Shown here: positions 23,285-31,380 of the stretch, in pieces | Position numbering within the stretch: the stretch's first letter is position 1 | Layout: every line of letters starts with the position of its first letter | Assembly (NCBI GenBank): GCA_949948775.1 | Contig: CATLHC010000022.1 | Coordinates: 1-39,899 of the forward strand | Length of the DNA: 39,899 bases | Direction: 5' to 3' | From: an uncultured Oscillospiraceae bacterium | GTDB lineage: Bacteria; Bacillota; Clostridia; Oscillospirales; Oscillospiraceae | The notes under the pieces: model-generated | Databases searched by the model: none | What the model was told of the DNA's origin: nothing | The model's input: only the letters and a program-made list of their open reading frames with translations | Position numbers and translations under genes: made by a program

Positions 23285-24561
23285 GTCCGCTCCTCCTTTT
23301 CCTCAACCGCGCAGCGCAGCACGCCGTCGGACACCAGCACGTCCAGCTCATCTCCCGGCTGTGCCTGGGTGATGGACGACACCACATTCTCTCCCGTCCG
23401 GGCGATGGCGTAGCCCCGGCCCAGCACCTTCAGCGGACTCAGGGCGTCCAGCCCCGCCGCCAGGCGGCCCAGCTGCCCGCGCTGTCTGGTCAGCTTTGCC
23501 TTTACCGCCAGGGGCAGCCGCGCCTTCTGCGCGTTCAGTCTTTGCCGCTCCCGGTCCGTCTCGCTCCTCAGCGCCAGCCCCATCCGGCGGCGCAGATCGT
23601 CCACCGCCAGCCGCCGGTCCTGGATGGGAGTCTTGATGCTCTGTAAAGCGCGGCTGTTTTTCAAGCGGTCCAGCTCCCGCCGCCCTGCCGTCAAGCGGCC
23701 CTGCAGGGCCCGGGCCAGCCGCCGGTCCAGCTGCGCCAGCCGTGAGCGCTCTTCGCTCTGGTTGGGCACCGCCAGCTCCGCGCCGTTGGAGGGCGTCGCC
23801 GCCCGCACGTCCGCCACATAGTCGGCGATGGTCACGTCCGGTTCGTGGCCTACGGCGGAGATCACCGGGATGTTGGACAGGTAGATGGCCCGGGCCACCA
23901 CCTCCTCGTTGAAGGCCCACAGGTCCTCCTTGGACCCGCCGCCCCGGCCGGCGATGATAAGGTCGATGTCCGCCCGGTTGTTCAGGCGGTGGATGGCGGC
24001 GGCGATCTCCCCCGCGGCCTCCTGGCCCTGGACCCGGACGGGGGCGATGAGCACCTCCGCCATGGGCCATCTTGCCCCCAAAATGCGCAGCATGTCCCGC
24101 ACCGCCGCCCCCGCTGAGGAGGTGACCAGGGCGATCTTTTTCGGATACCGGGGCAGGGGCTGTTTGTTGGCCGGGTCGAAGAGACCCTCCGCCTCCAGAC
24201 GGCGGCGCAGGCGCTCAAAGGCCTCGTCCAAGGCCCCCCGGCCGTCCTGCATCAGCTCATTGCAGTACAGCTGGTACTGCCCATCCCGGGGAAACACAGA
24301 CACCCGGCCAAAGGCCACCACCCGCATCCCATTGGCGGGGCGGAAGCGCAGCCGCACCGCCTCTCCCCGGAACATGACGCACCGCAGGGAGCCCTGCTCG
24401 TCCTTCAGCGAAAAGTAATGGTGGCCGGAGGGATAGCACTTATAATTGGAAATTTCCCCGCGCACCAGCAGTCCGGTGAGCAGATCGTCCTCGTCCATCA
24501 GCGACTTCACGTAGCCGTTGACCTGAGATACAGTATAAACAGGAAAATTCTCGATATTCAC
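23275..24561 (-). CDS. xseA: Exodeoxyribonuclease VII large subunit
   Basis: Catalytic subunit that, with XseB, degrades single-stranded DNA. The 428 residues show an N-terminal OB-fold (about 1-100; VYTVSQVNGYVKSLMD, GEISNYKCYPSGHHYFSLKDE), then the catalytic domain with PKKIALVTSSAGAAVRDM, DLIIAGRGGGSKEDLWAFNE and ISAVGHEPDVTIADYVADVRAATPS, and a coiled-coil C-terminal part. Start is GTG 24561, overlapping the upstream stop by GTGA. Length is normal. Confidence 0.95.
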   Translation of the reverse strand: MNIENFPVYTVSQVNGYVKSLMDEDDLLTGLLVRGEISNYKCYPSGHHYFSLKDEQGSLRCVMFRGEAVRLRFRPANGMRVVAFGRVSVFPRDGQYQLYCNELMQDGRGALDEAFERLRRRLEAEGLFDPANKQPLPRYPKKIALVTSSAGAAVRDMLRILGARWPMAEVLIAPVRVQGQEAAGEIAAAIHRLNNRADIDLIIAGRGGGSKEDLWAFNEEVVARAIYLSNIPVISAVGHEPDVTIADYVADVRAATPSNGAELAVPNQSEERSRLAQLDRRLARALQGRLTAGRRELDRLKNSRALQSIKTPIQDRRLAVDDLRRRMGLALRSETDRERQRLNAQKARLPLAVKAKLTRQRGQLGRLAAGLDALSPLKVLGRGYAIARTGENVVSSITQAQPGDELDVLVSDGVLRCAVEEKEERTWQ

Positions 24562-25502
24562 CCCAGCACCCCCCGCTCCAGCGCCCGATGGGTGAGGATG
24601 GCCACGCCCAGAGCGTTGTCAGTGGCGTACTGGGGCTGGGCGAACACCGCGCCGCAGGACTTCTCCATGGCGGCGCGGATTTGCCGGTTGGAGGCCACCC
24701 CGCCGGAGCACAGCACCGGCAGGCCCGGCCAGCGCTTCTGCGCCTCCGCCGTGGCCCGCAGCAGCACGTTCATGATGGTGTCGATGGTAAACCGGGCGAT
24801 GTTGGCGGGTTTTTCGCCCTTCTCCAGCAACTCCTTCACCTTGTTCTCCATGCCGGACAGGGAGAAGGTCAGATCGTTCAGCTTCACCCGGAAAAAGCTG
24901 GTGTCGTCCGCCTCGGGGTACAGCGCGTCCAGCGCCTTCCCCGCCGGGAAGGGCAGGCCCAGCAGCACCCCGGCGCGGTCCACCAACTGGCCTGCAGCGA
25001 TGTCGCTGGTGCCGCCCACCACCTCCGCCCGGACGGTGTGGCCCTCCGGCTCCACCCGCAGAAGCTCCGTGGTGCCGCCGGACAGGTGCCAGGCCAGGTG
25101 GGGCTTGTCCAGCAGGTCCTCCCGGCCCGCAGACCAGGCTGCGGCGGCCACATGGCCCTGCTGGTGGGAACAGGGGTAGAAGGGCACTCCCAGCGCCGCC
25201 GCCAGGGCGCGGCCCTCCCCCTCGCCCACCAGGAAGCAGGGCATGTAGGAACCTTCCACCTCCCGCGGCCGGGTGGAGGCGCCCACGGCGGCAATCTGAC
25301 CCAACGCCCCGTCGGCGCGCAGCCGCTCCACCATGAGGTGTAGCCGCTTTACATGCTGAAACAGCGCGTCGCTCTGCCGCAGGCCCAGCGCCCCCTCGGG
25401 CACGGTGAGCAGCTTTCCCCGGTTTTCCGCCGTCCCGTTTCCGAACACGGCGGCGGAGGTGGTATAATTGCTGGTGTCAAACCCCAGGCACTGTGCGTCC
25501 AT
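24558..25502 (-). CDS. TsaD/Kae1-like (M22) paralogue between nusB and xseA
   Basis: A 314-residue member of the Kae1/TsaD ASKHA fold. N-terminal LGFDTSNYTTSAAVF resembles the first phosphate loop; HQQGH (113-117) keeps the HxxxH metal site; LSGGTTELL, the GGTSDIAAGQLVDRAGVLLG region, SGGVASNRQIR and ATDNALGVAI are further family motifs. The usual GPGLxxxL stretch is replaced by ASTRPREVEGSYMP, marking it as a clostridial paralogue rather than TsaD itself, which makes the t6A tRNA modification. Role unknown. ATG 25502 is chosen for AGGAG at 8 bases; GTG 25511 would overlap nusB. It occupies the place of folD in B. subtilis. Confidence 0.85.
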   Translation of the reverse strand: MDAQCLGFDTSNYTTSAAVFGNGTAENRGKLLTVPEGALGLRQSDALFQHVKRLHLMVERLRADGALGQIAAVGASTRPREVEGSYMPCFLVGEGEGRALAAALGVPFYPCSHQQGHVAAAAWSAGREDLLDKPHLAWHLSGGTTELLRVEPEGHTVRAEVVGGTSDIAAGQLVDRAGVLLGLPFPAGKALDALYPEADDTSFFRVKLNDLTFSLSGMENKVKELLEKGEKPANIARFTIDTIMNVLLRATAEAQKRWPGLPVLCSGGVASNRQIRAAMEKSCGAVFAQPQYATDNALGVAILTHRALERGVLG

Positions 25503-25507
25503 GCCCC

Positions 25508-25963
25508 TCACTCCTGCTCCGGCACCTCCGAGCGCACAAAGGAGCCCAGAATGCCGTTGATGAACTTCACAATATCGTCGTCCACATACTTCTTGGCGAT
25601 CTCCACCGCCTCGTTGATGGCCACCTTGTTGGGGACCTCGGGCATATACAGGATCTCATACATGGTCACCCGCATGATGGCGGAGGCCACCCGGTCGATG
25701 CGGGAGAACTTCCACCCCTTGGCGTATTTGGCGATGTAGCCGTCCAGCTCGGCCCCGTGGCCGCCCACGCCCAGCACCAGCTTGGTGATGTACTCCAGCT
25801 CTCCCTGGCCGGGGAACTCGGCGTACATGGGTTCGTCCTGGGCGCGCTGGGCAAAGGAATCCGCGGTCAGCTCCCGTTCCAGAAGCTGCTGAGCCTTCTC
25901 GTCGGAAAAGGCCAGCTCAAAGGCAAAATGGACGGCGATCTCCCGGGCGGTGCTTCTATTCAT
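25508..25963 (-). CDS. nusB: Transcription antitermination factor NusB
   Basis: All-helical RNA-binding protein that with NusE (S10) joins boxA of rRNA operons; 151 residues. Start NRSTAREIAVHFAFELAFSD and the C-terminal VPNKVAINEAVEIAKKYVDD, with FINGILG, are family signatures. ATG 25963 is preceded by GAGGAGG. It begins the run to recN, behind the terminator of asp23 and with its own putative promoter, whereas in B. subtilis yqhY and nusB are close neighbours without such a break to my knowledge. Confidence 0.93.
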   Translation of the reverse strand: MNRSTAREIAVHFAFELAFSDEKAQQLLERELTADSFAQRAQDEPMYAEFPGQGELEYITKLVLGVGGHGAELDGYIAKYAKGWKFSRIDRVASAIMRVTMYEILYMPEVPNKVAINEAVEIAKKYVDDDIVKFINGILGSFVRSEVPEQE

Positions 25964-26048
25964 GGCGACGACTCCTCCTCATCCCGGCGGATCCGCCGCC
26001 GGCGTATCTCTCAGTTAGGCACAACAGCCCATTTTGTATATTCGTCCT

Positions 26049-26054
26049 ATTATA
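26049..26054 (-). promoter_or_regulatory. Putative promoter -10 of the nusB unit
   Basis: TATAAT on the - strand (26054-26049) lies 86 bases before the nusB start and just after the asp23 terminator. The -35 at 17 bases (TTTCTT) is poor. The leader also contains the 14-base palindrome CGGCGGATCCGCCG (25985-25998). Apart from these the space to 26108 is AT-rich and featureless. Confidence 0.45.
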
Positions 26055-26108
26055 CACAAATCGCGGGGAAAAAGAAAGCCCTTTTTTCAATTTTCGAAGT
26101 CCCGGCGC

Positions 26109-26136
26109 AAAAAGAGCCGGGCCACCGGCCCGGCTC
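26109..26136 (-). terminator. Terminator of asp23
   Basis: On the - strand GAGCCGGGCC (26136-26127) pairs with GGCCCGGCTC (26123-26114) with a 3-base loop, followed by TTTTT (26113-26109). It begins 13 bases after the asp23 stop. Perfect 10-bp stem with U tract. Confidence 0.9.
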
Positions 26137-26149
26137 CATAGCGGCTCGT

Positions 26150-26518
26150 TTACTTTTGGAAGGTCACGCCCACCACCGTGACGTTCACCTGGGCCACCTC
26201 CAGCCCGCTGGTGTTCTCCACGGCGCTGAACACCGCCTCCTGCACGGCCTTGGCCACGTCGGTGACCACATAGCCGTAGCGCACCAGGATGGACAGGTCC
26301 ACGGTCACCCGCTCGTCCTCCACCCACAGCCGCACACCCTTGGTCAAAGCCTTCCGGTTGGCGGTGGCGGTACCCTCGCTGCTCAGCCCGGAACCCAGGG
26401 AGCTGACGCCCTCCACATCCACCGCCGCGGCGGCGGCAATGATGGTCAGCACCTCCTCGGAAATGCTGACGCTGCCCAGCTCGCTCTCGTGGGAGATATA
26501 TTCCTTGCCTTCGGCCAT
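26150..26518 (-). CDS. Asp23/Gls24-family envelope stress protein (YqhY-like)
   Basis: A 122-residue soluble protein: GSVSISEEVLTIIAAAAAVD at about 15-34, then a Gly-rich turn, and VDLSILVRYGYVVTDVAKAVQ at about 73-93, the two halves of the Asp23 fold. In B. subtilis the homologue yqhY lies at the same place, between the spoIIIA/acc genes and nusB, and its loss gives acetyl-CoA-carboxylase-related defects. Here no accBC is beside it. ATG 26518 has AAGGAG upstream; it has its own promoter and terminator, so it is a monocistronic unit between two operons. Confidence 0.9.
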   Translation of the reverse strand: MAEGKEYISHESELGSVSISEEVLTIIAAAAAVDVEGVSSLGSGLSSEGTATANRKALTKGVRLWVEDERVTVDLSILVRYGYVVTDVAKAVQEAVFSAVENTSGLEVAQVNVTVVGVTFQK

Positions 26519-26551
26519 GTCGCCTCACGCTCCTTTATCAATGCTGAGGCT

Positions 26552-26580
26552 ATTATACCACCCTGTCCATCAAATTACAA
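26552..26580 (-). promoter_or_regulatory. Sigma-A-type promoter of asp23
   Basis: On the - strand TTGTAA (26580-26575) and TATAAT (26557-26552) are 17 bases apart, with four and six matches to consensus, 34 bases before the asp23 start. This separates vegetative asp23 from the sporulation operon upstream. Confidence 0.75.
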
Positions 26581-26598
26581 TCCCGTATTTTTCTTCCC

Positions 26599-27192
26599 TC
26601 AAGGCTCCGTCTCGATGACGGTGATCTTGTCTGCCGACAGGCCGGTCTCCTCTTTCACGATCTCCATAATCTTGGTGGCGTCGGTCTCCCCCAGGCCGTT
26701 TTCGGTGGACGACACCACCACGCTGGCGCTGTTGTCGTTGATGAAGCAGATGCAGTCGCCGTAGCCCTTGGCGGTGATGAGGTTCTCGATGTTGGCCTCC
26801 GACATGGTCAGCGCGGCCATGGTCTGGATGGAGGCGTTGGCCTCATCGATGATGTCCTGCTGGGCCCCCGCGTCCGCCGCAGCCTGCTGGAGCAGCTCCA
26901 GAGCGCTGTCCCGAGCCTGCTGGCGGTTGAGCCGGGCGGAGGCAAAGTAACCTGTGCTCTCCCCGGCGGCGCTGGGAGACGCGCTGGGGTCGGCGGAGGG
27001 TTGGGCACTGGACGCGGCGTCCCCAGCGGCGTCCTTGCCGTTCACCAGAGCCGCCTGACCCAGCAGCCTGCCGCTCCCCTGGCCGTCGGTCCCCGCCGTG
27101 GCCTCCCGCCCATAGGACCAGTTCAGGTACACCGCCGCCCCCACAAACAGCACAATGGCCACCACGACCGCATTTCGTTTCCAAATACTCAT
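26599..27192 (-). CDS. spoIIIAH: Stage III sporulation protein AH
   Basis: Mother-cell membrane protein that joins SpoIIQ across the space between mother cell and forespore to form the feeding-tube complex. The 197 residues start with a basic stretch and one membrane segment (AVVVAIVLFVGAAVYLNW, about 8-25), then an Ala/Ser/Pro-rich linker (about 55-80), and the C-terminal YscJ-like domain with LTMSEANIENLITAKGYG and SSTENGLGETDATKI. ATG 27192 has GGGAGG upstream. Last gene of the spoIIIA operon; no strong terminator follows before the asp23 promoter. Confidence 0.92.
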   Translation of the reverse strand: MSIWKRNAVVVAIVLFVGAAVYLNWSYGREATAGTDGQGSGRLLGQAALVNGKDAAGDAASSAQPSADPSASPSAAGESTGYFASARLNRQQARDSALELLQQAAADAGAQQDIIDEANASIQTMAALTMSEANIENLITAKGYGDCICFINDNSASVVVSSTENGLGETDATKIMEIVKEETGLSADKITVIETEP

Positions 27193-27226
27193 GACTTAAG
27201 TCCTCCCGTTTTCAATGTTGGGGGCC

Positions 27227-27745
27227 TCACCCCCCTTTGCATACCGCGATCCGGTCCGCTCCCAGCCCGGTGAGCGCCGATACCGCCTGGGTCAGCAGCA
27301 GACGCACGTCCGCCCGGTCACCCCCCTGGCTCACCACCACCGCGCCCTGGAACACCGGGGAGCGCTGTACGCGCACCACGGCCTCCTGCCCCGAGCCGGT
27401 GTTGATGACCACCGTCTTCTCCTCCACGCTGTTCTCCCGCTCGGACACAGTGGTGGAGCGGTCGGTGAGGGGCACCTGCTCCATGCCGCTTTTCACCGTC
27501 AGGGTCACCGTCACCTTTCCCGCCCCCTCCACCTGAGACAGCGTCTGGGACAGCTTCTCCTCAAGGGCAGCCAGGTCGAAGTCCTCCACGCCGTCGGCGG
27601 AGGCGGTCTCCTCCGGCCGCTCCTTTTCTCCCGTGGGCCACAGCAGCAGCGCCAGCCCCACCGCCAGCACGATGAGCACATATTTGTACTTGTCCAGCAG
27701 CTTCCACAGCTGCTGTGCCTGGGGCGGCTTCCATTGGAACTTCAT
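27227..27745 (-). CDS. spoIIIAG: Stage III sporulation protein AG
   Basis: Ring-forming component of the SpoIIIA-SpoIIQ channel. The 172 residues have one membrane segment (YVLIVLAVGLALLLW, about 22-36) and a ring-building domain with LSQVEGAGKVTVTLTVKSG and GAVVVSQGGDRADVRLLLTQAV, the repeat seen in secretin-type rings. ATG 27745 overlaps the spoIIIAF stop by ATGA, with GAGGAG upstream. An upstream in-frame extension to 27838 is inside spoIIIAF and rejected. Confidence 0.92.
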   Translation of the reverse strand: MKFQWKPPQAQQLWKLLDKYKYVLIVLAVGLALLLWPTGEKERPEETASADGVEDFDLAALEEKLSQTLSQVEGAGKVTVTLTVKSGMEQVPLTDRSTTVSERENSVEEKTVVINTGSGQEAVVRVQRSPVFQGAVVVSQGGDRADVRLLLTQAVSALTGLGADRIAVCKGG

Positions 27746-28236
27746 GGCTGTATCTCCTCGTAAGACTGCCGCTGGGCGGGCACGCCCAGCTCCTCCTCCA
27801 GCAGCCGCTCCAGTTGGGAACGCTGCCCTTCCGTCCACGCGCCTCGGGCGGTGACCTCCCAGGGGCAGGGTACGCCGTCCTCGTCATAGCCGTAGGTCAC
27901 CTCCGCCGCACATTCAAAGCCAAGTTCTCTCGCCTTGTCCATAACATATGCGGCGGTTTCCTCTTCTATGATAGTCAGATAAAGCTGGTCCTTCTGCTCC
28001 TCCAGCGCCTGCTCATAGCTCTGGGACCGGTTTTTCCAGCTTTCGACGGCCTGGGTCAGCGCCGATCCGTCCAGCACCCCCAGCACCGGGCCCACCGCCG
28101 CCAGCAGCAGCGCCAGTCCGCCGGCCAGGCGGCATACTTTTTTCGCGCCGCCCTCCGGGGCCAGGGCCTCTGCCAGCGCCAGCACCAGCGCCGCCGCCGT
28201 CACCCCCAGCAGCCACTGCCGCACCAGCCCCATCAT
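27742..28236 (-). CDS. spoIIIAF: Stage III sporulation protein AF
   Basis: A 164-residue protein with two N-terminal membrane segments (WLLGVTAAALVLALAEAL, about 8-25, and LAGGLALLLAAVGPVLGVL, about 38-56) and a soluble mother-cell/intermembrane domain holding YLTIIEEETAAYVMDKARELG. The start ATGATG (28236/28233) overlaps the spoIIIAE stop. Sequence conservation in this family is low; assignment rests on operon position, length and topology. Confidence 0.88.
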   Translation of the reverse strand: MMGLVRQWLLGVTAAALVLALAEALAPEGGAKKVCRLAGGLALLLAAVGPVLGVLDGSALTQAVESWKNRSQSYEQALEEQKDQLYLTIIEEETAAYVMDKARELGFECAAEVTYGYDEDGVPCPWEVTARGAWTEGQRSQLERLLEEELGVPAQRQSYEEIQP

Positions 28237-29333
28237 GCCGCGGCCACCGACACGCAGGACACCAGGGTGATGAGCAGCAGCAGGCAGCACGCCCCCGTCA
28301 TCCCCAGCACCAGGCCGAAGGCGGAGCTGAGCCGGTCCACCAGCGTGCAGGCCGGCCCGCTGCCCAGGGCGCAGGACAGCGCCGCCACCAGCTTATAGGC
28401 CAGGTAGTGCACCGCCAGCCGCAACAGCGGCACCAGGCACAGCCCCAAAATCGTCACCATGCCGAATACGCCCACCGTCCCCCGCAGCACCCCCGCCGAG
28501 GCCAGCACCGTCTCCGCCGCGTCGGACAGGATGCCGCCCACCACCGGCACCGCCCCGGAGATGGCAAATTTCGCCGCCTTGACCGCCGCCGCGTCCGCCG
28601 TCCCCGCCACCACGCCGCTGGCGGTGAGGTAGAACACAAAGGCGGTGGTGATGATGGTCAGCACCGTGGTCACCGTCCACTTCAAGAGGTCCGCCATACG
28701 CTTCAGCTCCTCCCTTCCCAGCGCCGCCTGGGCCACCGAGGCGGCGATATAGCCGTACAACAGGGGCACCAGCAGGCTGTGGATCAGGTTGACCAGCAGA
28801 TCGGAGAACAGCGCCGCCGCCATCTGGCGGGCCGCCGCGCCGGTCACCGCCCCTGTGGCCGCCGTCACCGCCGCCACCGCGGGCAGCAGCACGTTGGCGA
28901 AGGAGGTCATGTTCTCAATGGCCCCCGTACCCAGCCCCAGCAGGGAGTTCACGTCCGCCACCGCCACCGCCGTCACCGCCAGCGTCCCGGCCAGGGAGGC
29001 GGCCTTCACCCCGTCTTTGCCCAATCCGCCCACCGACTCCGCCAGGGCGCAGAACAGCAGAATCACCAGCAGCAGCGCCCCCGACCGGGCTGCGGTGCGC
29101 ACCGCGCCCCCCAGCTCCTGAGTACCCGTGTCCAAAAGGTCCTCCAGGCCCTCGTCCAAGCCGACGCCGTACTGGGCTTGTCCCCCGTTCTGCTCCGCCG
29201 CCCGCTGGAGCTCGTCCACCTGGATCAGCTCTTCCTGACACTCCAGCGCCTCCTGCCCGGTGAGGGCTTGGGCGGGAGCGCACAGCGCCGGAAGGGCCAG
29301 CAGGGCGATCAAAACAGCCCATTTCCTCTTCAT
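28233..29333 (-). CDS. spoIIIAE: Stage III sporulation protein AE
   Basis: The largest membrane protein of the complex, 366 residues, with an N-terminal signal-like segment (MKRKWAVLIALLALPALCA) and about seven to eight further hydrophobic segments through to the C-terminus. Family stretches include ALAESVGGLGKDGVKAASLA, SFANVLLPAVAAV, ISGAVPVVGGILSDAAETVL and LVPLLRLAVHYLAYK. It is probably a permease-like part of the channel. ATG 29333; spoIIIAD ends 10 bases upstream. A four-base overlap joins it to spoIIIAF. Confidence 0.93.
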   Translation of the reverse strand: MKRKWAVLIALLALPALCAPAQALTGQEALECQEELIQVDELQRAAEQNGGQAQYGVGLDEGLEDLLDTGTQELGGAVRTAARSGALLLVILLFCALAESVGGLGKDGVKAASLAGTLAVTAVAVADVNSLLGLGTGAIENMTSFANVLLPAVAAVTAATGAVTGAAARQMAAALFSDLLVNLIHSLLVPLLYGYIAASVAQAALGREELKRMADLLKWTVTTVLTIITTAFVFYLTASGVVAGTADAAAVKAAKFAISGAVPVVGGILSDAAETVLASAGVLRGTVGVFGMVTILGLCLVPLLRLAVHYLAYKLVAALSCALGSGPACTLVDRLSSAFGLVLGMTGACCLLLLITLVSCVSVAAA

Positions 29334-29343
29334 GCGCTCCCCC

Positions 29344-29730
29344 CTACAACAGTTGGGTGAGCACGTCCAGCACCGCCGTCATCAGCGGCAGGGTCACCGA
29401 CAGCGCCAGCGCCGTCCCCGCCAGCTCCACCGCCGAGGCGAGGCCCCCCTCTTTCGCGTCCTTACAGAAATCCGCCGCCAGCCGGGTGACAATGGCGATG
29501 CCCGCCGTTTTCATCACCGGCTCCACCACCTGGGCGGACAGGCCCCCGGTCTGGGCCAGCTTGTCCGCCAGCTCCACCACCGCGGTCAGCGCTCCGGAGC
29601 AGTACAGCACGATGAGCGCGCACGCCCCCACCCCCAGAGCCAGAGCAATCTCCGGCGACTGCTTGCGCACCACCACCGCGCACAGCGCCGCCGTCACCGC
29701 CGCCGCCGCGATTTTGACCACGCCGCTCAC
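29344..29730 (-). CDS. spoIIIAD: Stage III sporulation protein AD
   Basis: A 128-residue membrane protein with about four hydrophobic segments. Family signatures are LRKQSPEIA-like VRKQSPEIALALGVGACALI (about 21-40) and KTAGIAIVTRLAADFCKDA (about 73-91). Starts at GTG 29730 within the spoIIIAC stop (GTGA). Function within the SpoIIIA complex is structural or transport-related. Confidence 0.92.
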   Translation of the reverse strand: MSGVVKIAAAAVTAALCAVVVRKQSPEIALALGVGACALIVLYCSGALTAVVELADKLAQTGGLSAQVVEPVMKTAGIAIVTRLAADFCKDAKEGGLASAVELAGTALALSVTLPLMTAVLDVLTQLL

Positions 29731-29921
29731 AGCCCGAACAGGTCCTTGACCAGCGTGAACAGGTCGCTGATCTGCTGCACCACGATCATCAGCACCACCA
29801 CCAGCGCCACCAGGGTGGTCATGGTGGCCATCTCGTCCCGCCCCGACCGGGTGAGCACCTGGTTGAGCACTGACACCAGGATGCCGATGGCGGCGATTTT
29901 AAAAATCAGGTCCACGTCCAT
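29727..29921 (-). CDS. spoIIIAC: Stage III sporulation protein AC
   Basis: A 64-residue protein with two membrane segments (LIFKIAAIGILVSVLNQVL and TMTTLVALVVVLMIVVQQI) linked by TRSGRDEMA, the standard SpoIIIAC layout and length. ATG 29921 lies 19 bases after the spoIIIAB stop. It forms part of the inner membrane portion of the channel. Confidence 0.93.
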   Translation of the reverse strand: MDVDLIFKIAAIGILVSVLNQVLTRSGRDEMATMTTLVALVVVLMIVVQQISDLFTLVKDLFGL

Positions 29922-29940
29922 TGTCCGTCCTCCTATGTAA

Positions 29941-30453
29941 TCAAATCAGCACAATGGCCAGAAACAGCCCCGCCGTCACGCCCAGCACACCGTACACCCG
30001 GCCCAGGCGGCGGCGGTCGTCCGACGCCTCCCCCTGAAGGCTGCGCAGACCCGCCGCCGCGTCCTCCAGCGCCAGGCGCTGGCTGTCGCCGTCGTACCGG
30101 CCCAGCACCGGGCCCAGGCGCTCCAGCAGGGCCTTGTCCCCCGCCGCCAGCCGGAGCGGAATCACGTTCAGGCTGTTGCGCCACACCTCCTGGAAGGTTT
30201 GTCCATCCGACTGCCCCGCTTCCTGCGCGCACCGGGAAAAAAACTGTGCCGCGGGACCGTGCGCCGCCTTAGCCGCTGTCTCTAACGCTTGAGGTAGCGG
30301 GGTGAGCCGCCAGCCAAGCTCCCGCTGTAGGGCGTCCAGCCCCGCCGCCAGCTCGCCCAGATCCCGGACCCGTCCGTCCAGGCGGGCCACGCCGGCCAAG
30401 CCCAGCGCGCCGCACCCGGCTACCACCAGAACGGCTCCCATCAACCGGATCAT
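29941..30453 (-). CDS. spoIIIAB: Stage III sporulation protein AB
   Basis: A 170-residue protein with an N-terminal membrane segment (LMGAVLVVAGCGALGLAGVA, about 4-23), a helical cytoplasmic domain with LRDL-type RVRDLGELAAGLDALQRELGW and SRCAQEAGQSDG, and a C-terminal membrane segment. The fold is related to GspF-type secretion platform proteins. ATG 30453 overlaps the spoIIIAA stop (ATGA). An upstream extension to 30612 lies in spoIIIAA and is rejected. Confidence 0.92.
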   Translation of the reverse strand: MIRLMGAVLVVAGCGALGLAGVARLDGRVRDLGELAAGLDALQRELGWRLTPLPQALETAAKAAHGPAAQFFSRCAQEAGQSDGQTFQEVWRNSLNVIPLRLAAGDKALLERLGPVLGRYDGDSQRLALEDAAAGLRSLQGEASDDRRRLGRVYGVLGVTAGLFLAIVLI

Positions 30454-31352
30454 GACAGCACCTCGACCCGGGCGGAGCGGGCCGCGCCCCGGCGCTCCAG
30501 CACCGCCAGCCGCCGGAACACCCCTGCCGCCAGCAGCTCCCGATAGGCGGGGCGGCGGTCCAGGTCTTCTATCCCCGCCCCGTGGGCAGTGGCGATGAGA
30601 GCCACGCCGCACCCCGCCGCCTCGATGACGGCCTGGGCGTCCTCAGGCCGGGTGATCTCGTCCACCGCCGCGATCTGCGGGTTCATCCCCCGGATGAGGA
30701 TGGACAGGCCCTCCGCCTTGGCGCAGCCGTCCAGCACGTCGGTGCGGCGGCCTATGTACAACTGAGGCTCTCCCCGCCACAAAGCGGCAATCTCTCCCCG
30801 CTCGTCGGCCACCGACACCCGGTGGGGCGGACAGCCCTCCCCATCAGACAGCGTCCGGACCAGGTCCCGCAGAAGGGTGGTTTTGCCCGCCCCCGGCGGG
30901 GCCAGGATGAGGGTGCTCAAAAACTGCCCGTTCTCCATCAGCCGCGGCAGGAGCGGTCCCGCAAGCCCGGTCACCGGCCTGGCTACCCGGACGCACAGGG
31001 AGGACAGCTCCCGAAGTGTGACGATTTTCCCGCCCTTTTTCACCACCGTGCCGCACAGCCCCACCCGGTGGCCGCCCCGGAGAGTGACGAAGCCCTGGCA
31101 CACCTTGTCCAGCGCCGTGTGGGCGGAGGACTGGGTGGCGTTCTCCACCACCTGGCGCAGCTCGTCCTCCCCGACGGGCGGCCCGCCCGTCTCCGTCTCT
31201 CCCTCGGGCAGAAGGGCTGTCATGGGGAACCCCCGGCGCAGCCGCAGTTCCTCCAGCTGTTCCAGCTTGTCCGCGCCCAGGGCACGCAGACTGTCCAGCA
31301 GCGGCCCCGGCAGCACCGACGCCGCCTGCTCCCAGGGTTTTCTTTCGTCCAT
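30450..31352 (-). CDS. spoIIIAA: Stage III sporulation protein AA (ATPase)
   Basis: Secretion-type ATPase proposed to power the mother cell to forespore channel; 300 residues. Walker A is APPGAGKTT (151-159); VADERGEIA (181-189) and AAVDEITRPEDAQAV cover the acidic and Walker B regions; LRGGHRVGLCG near 92-102 is a family signature. ATG 31352 (MDERKPWEQ) with GAGGTGGTG upstream is chosen; the longer ATG 31385 overlaps the -10 of the proposed sigma-E promoter and would lie upstream of the transcript start. Confidence 0.93.
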   Translation of the reverse strand: MDERKPWEQAASVLPGPLLDSLRALGADKLEQLEELRLRRGFPMTALLPEGETETGGPPVGEDELRQVVENATQSSAHTALDKVCQGFVTLRGGHRVGLCGTVVKKGGKIVTLRELSSLCVRVARPVTGLAGPLLPRLMENGQFLSTLILAPPGAGKTTLLRDLVRTLSDGEGCPPHRVSVADERGEIAALWRGEPQLYIGRRTDVLDGCAKAEGLSILIRGMNPQIAAVDEITRPEDAQAVIEAAGCGVALIATAHGAGIEDLDRRPAYRELLAAGVFRRLAVLERRGAARSARVEVLS

Positions 31353-31380
31353 CTGGTTCACCACCTCACGTCTTGTCCCA

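Noticed and set aside
25985..25998. 14-base palindrome CGGCGGATCCGCCG as an operator
   Set aside because: GC-rich palindromes are expected by chance here and it matches no known site; only mentioned with the nusB promoter.
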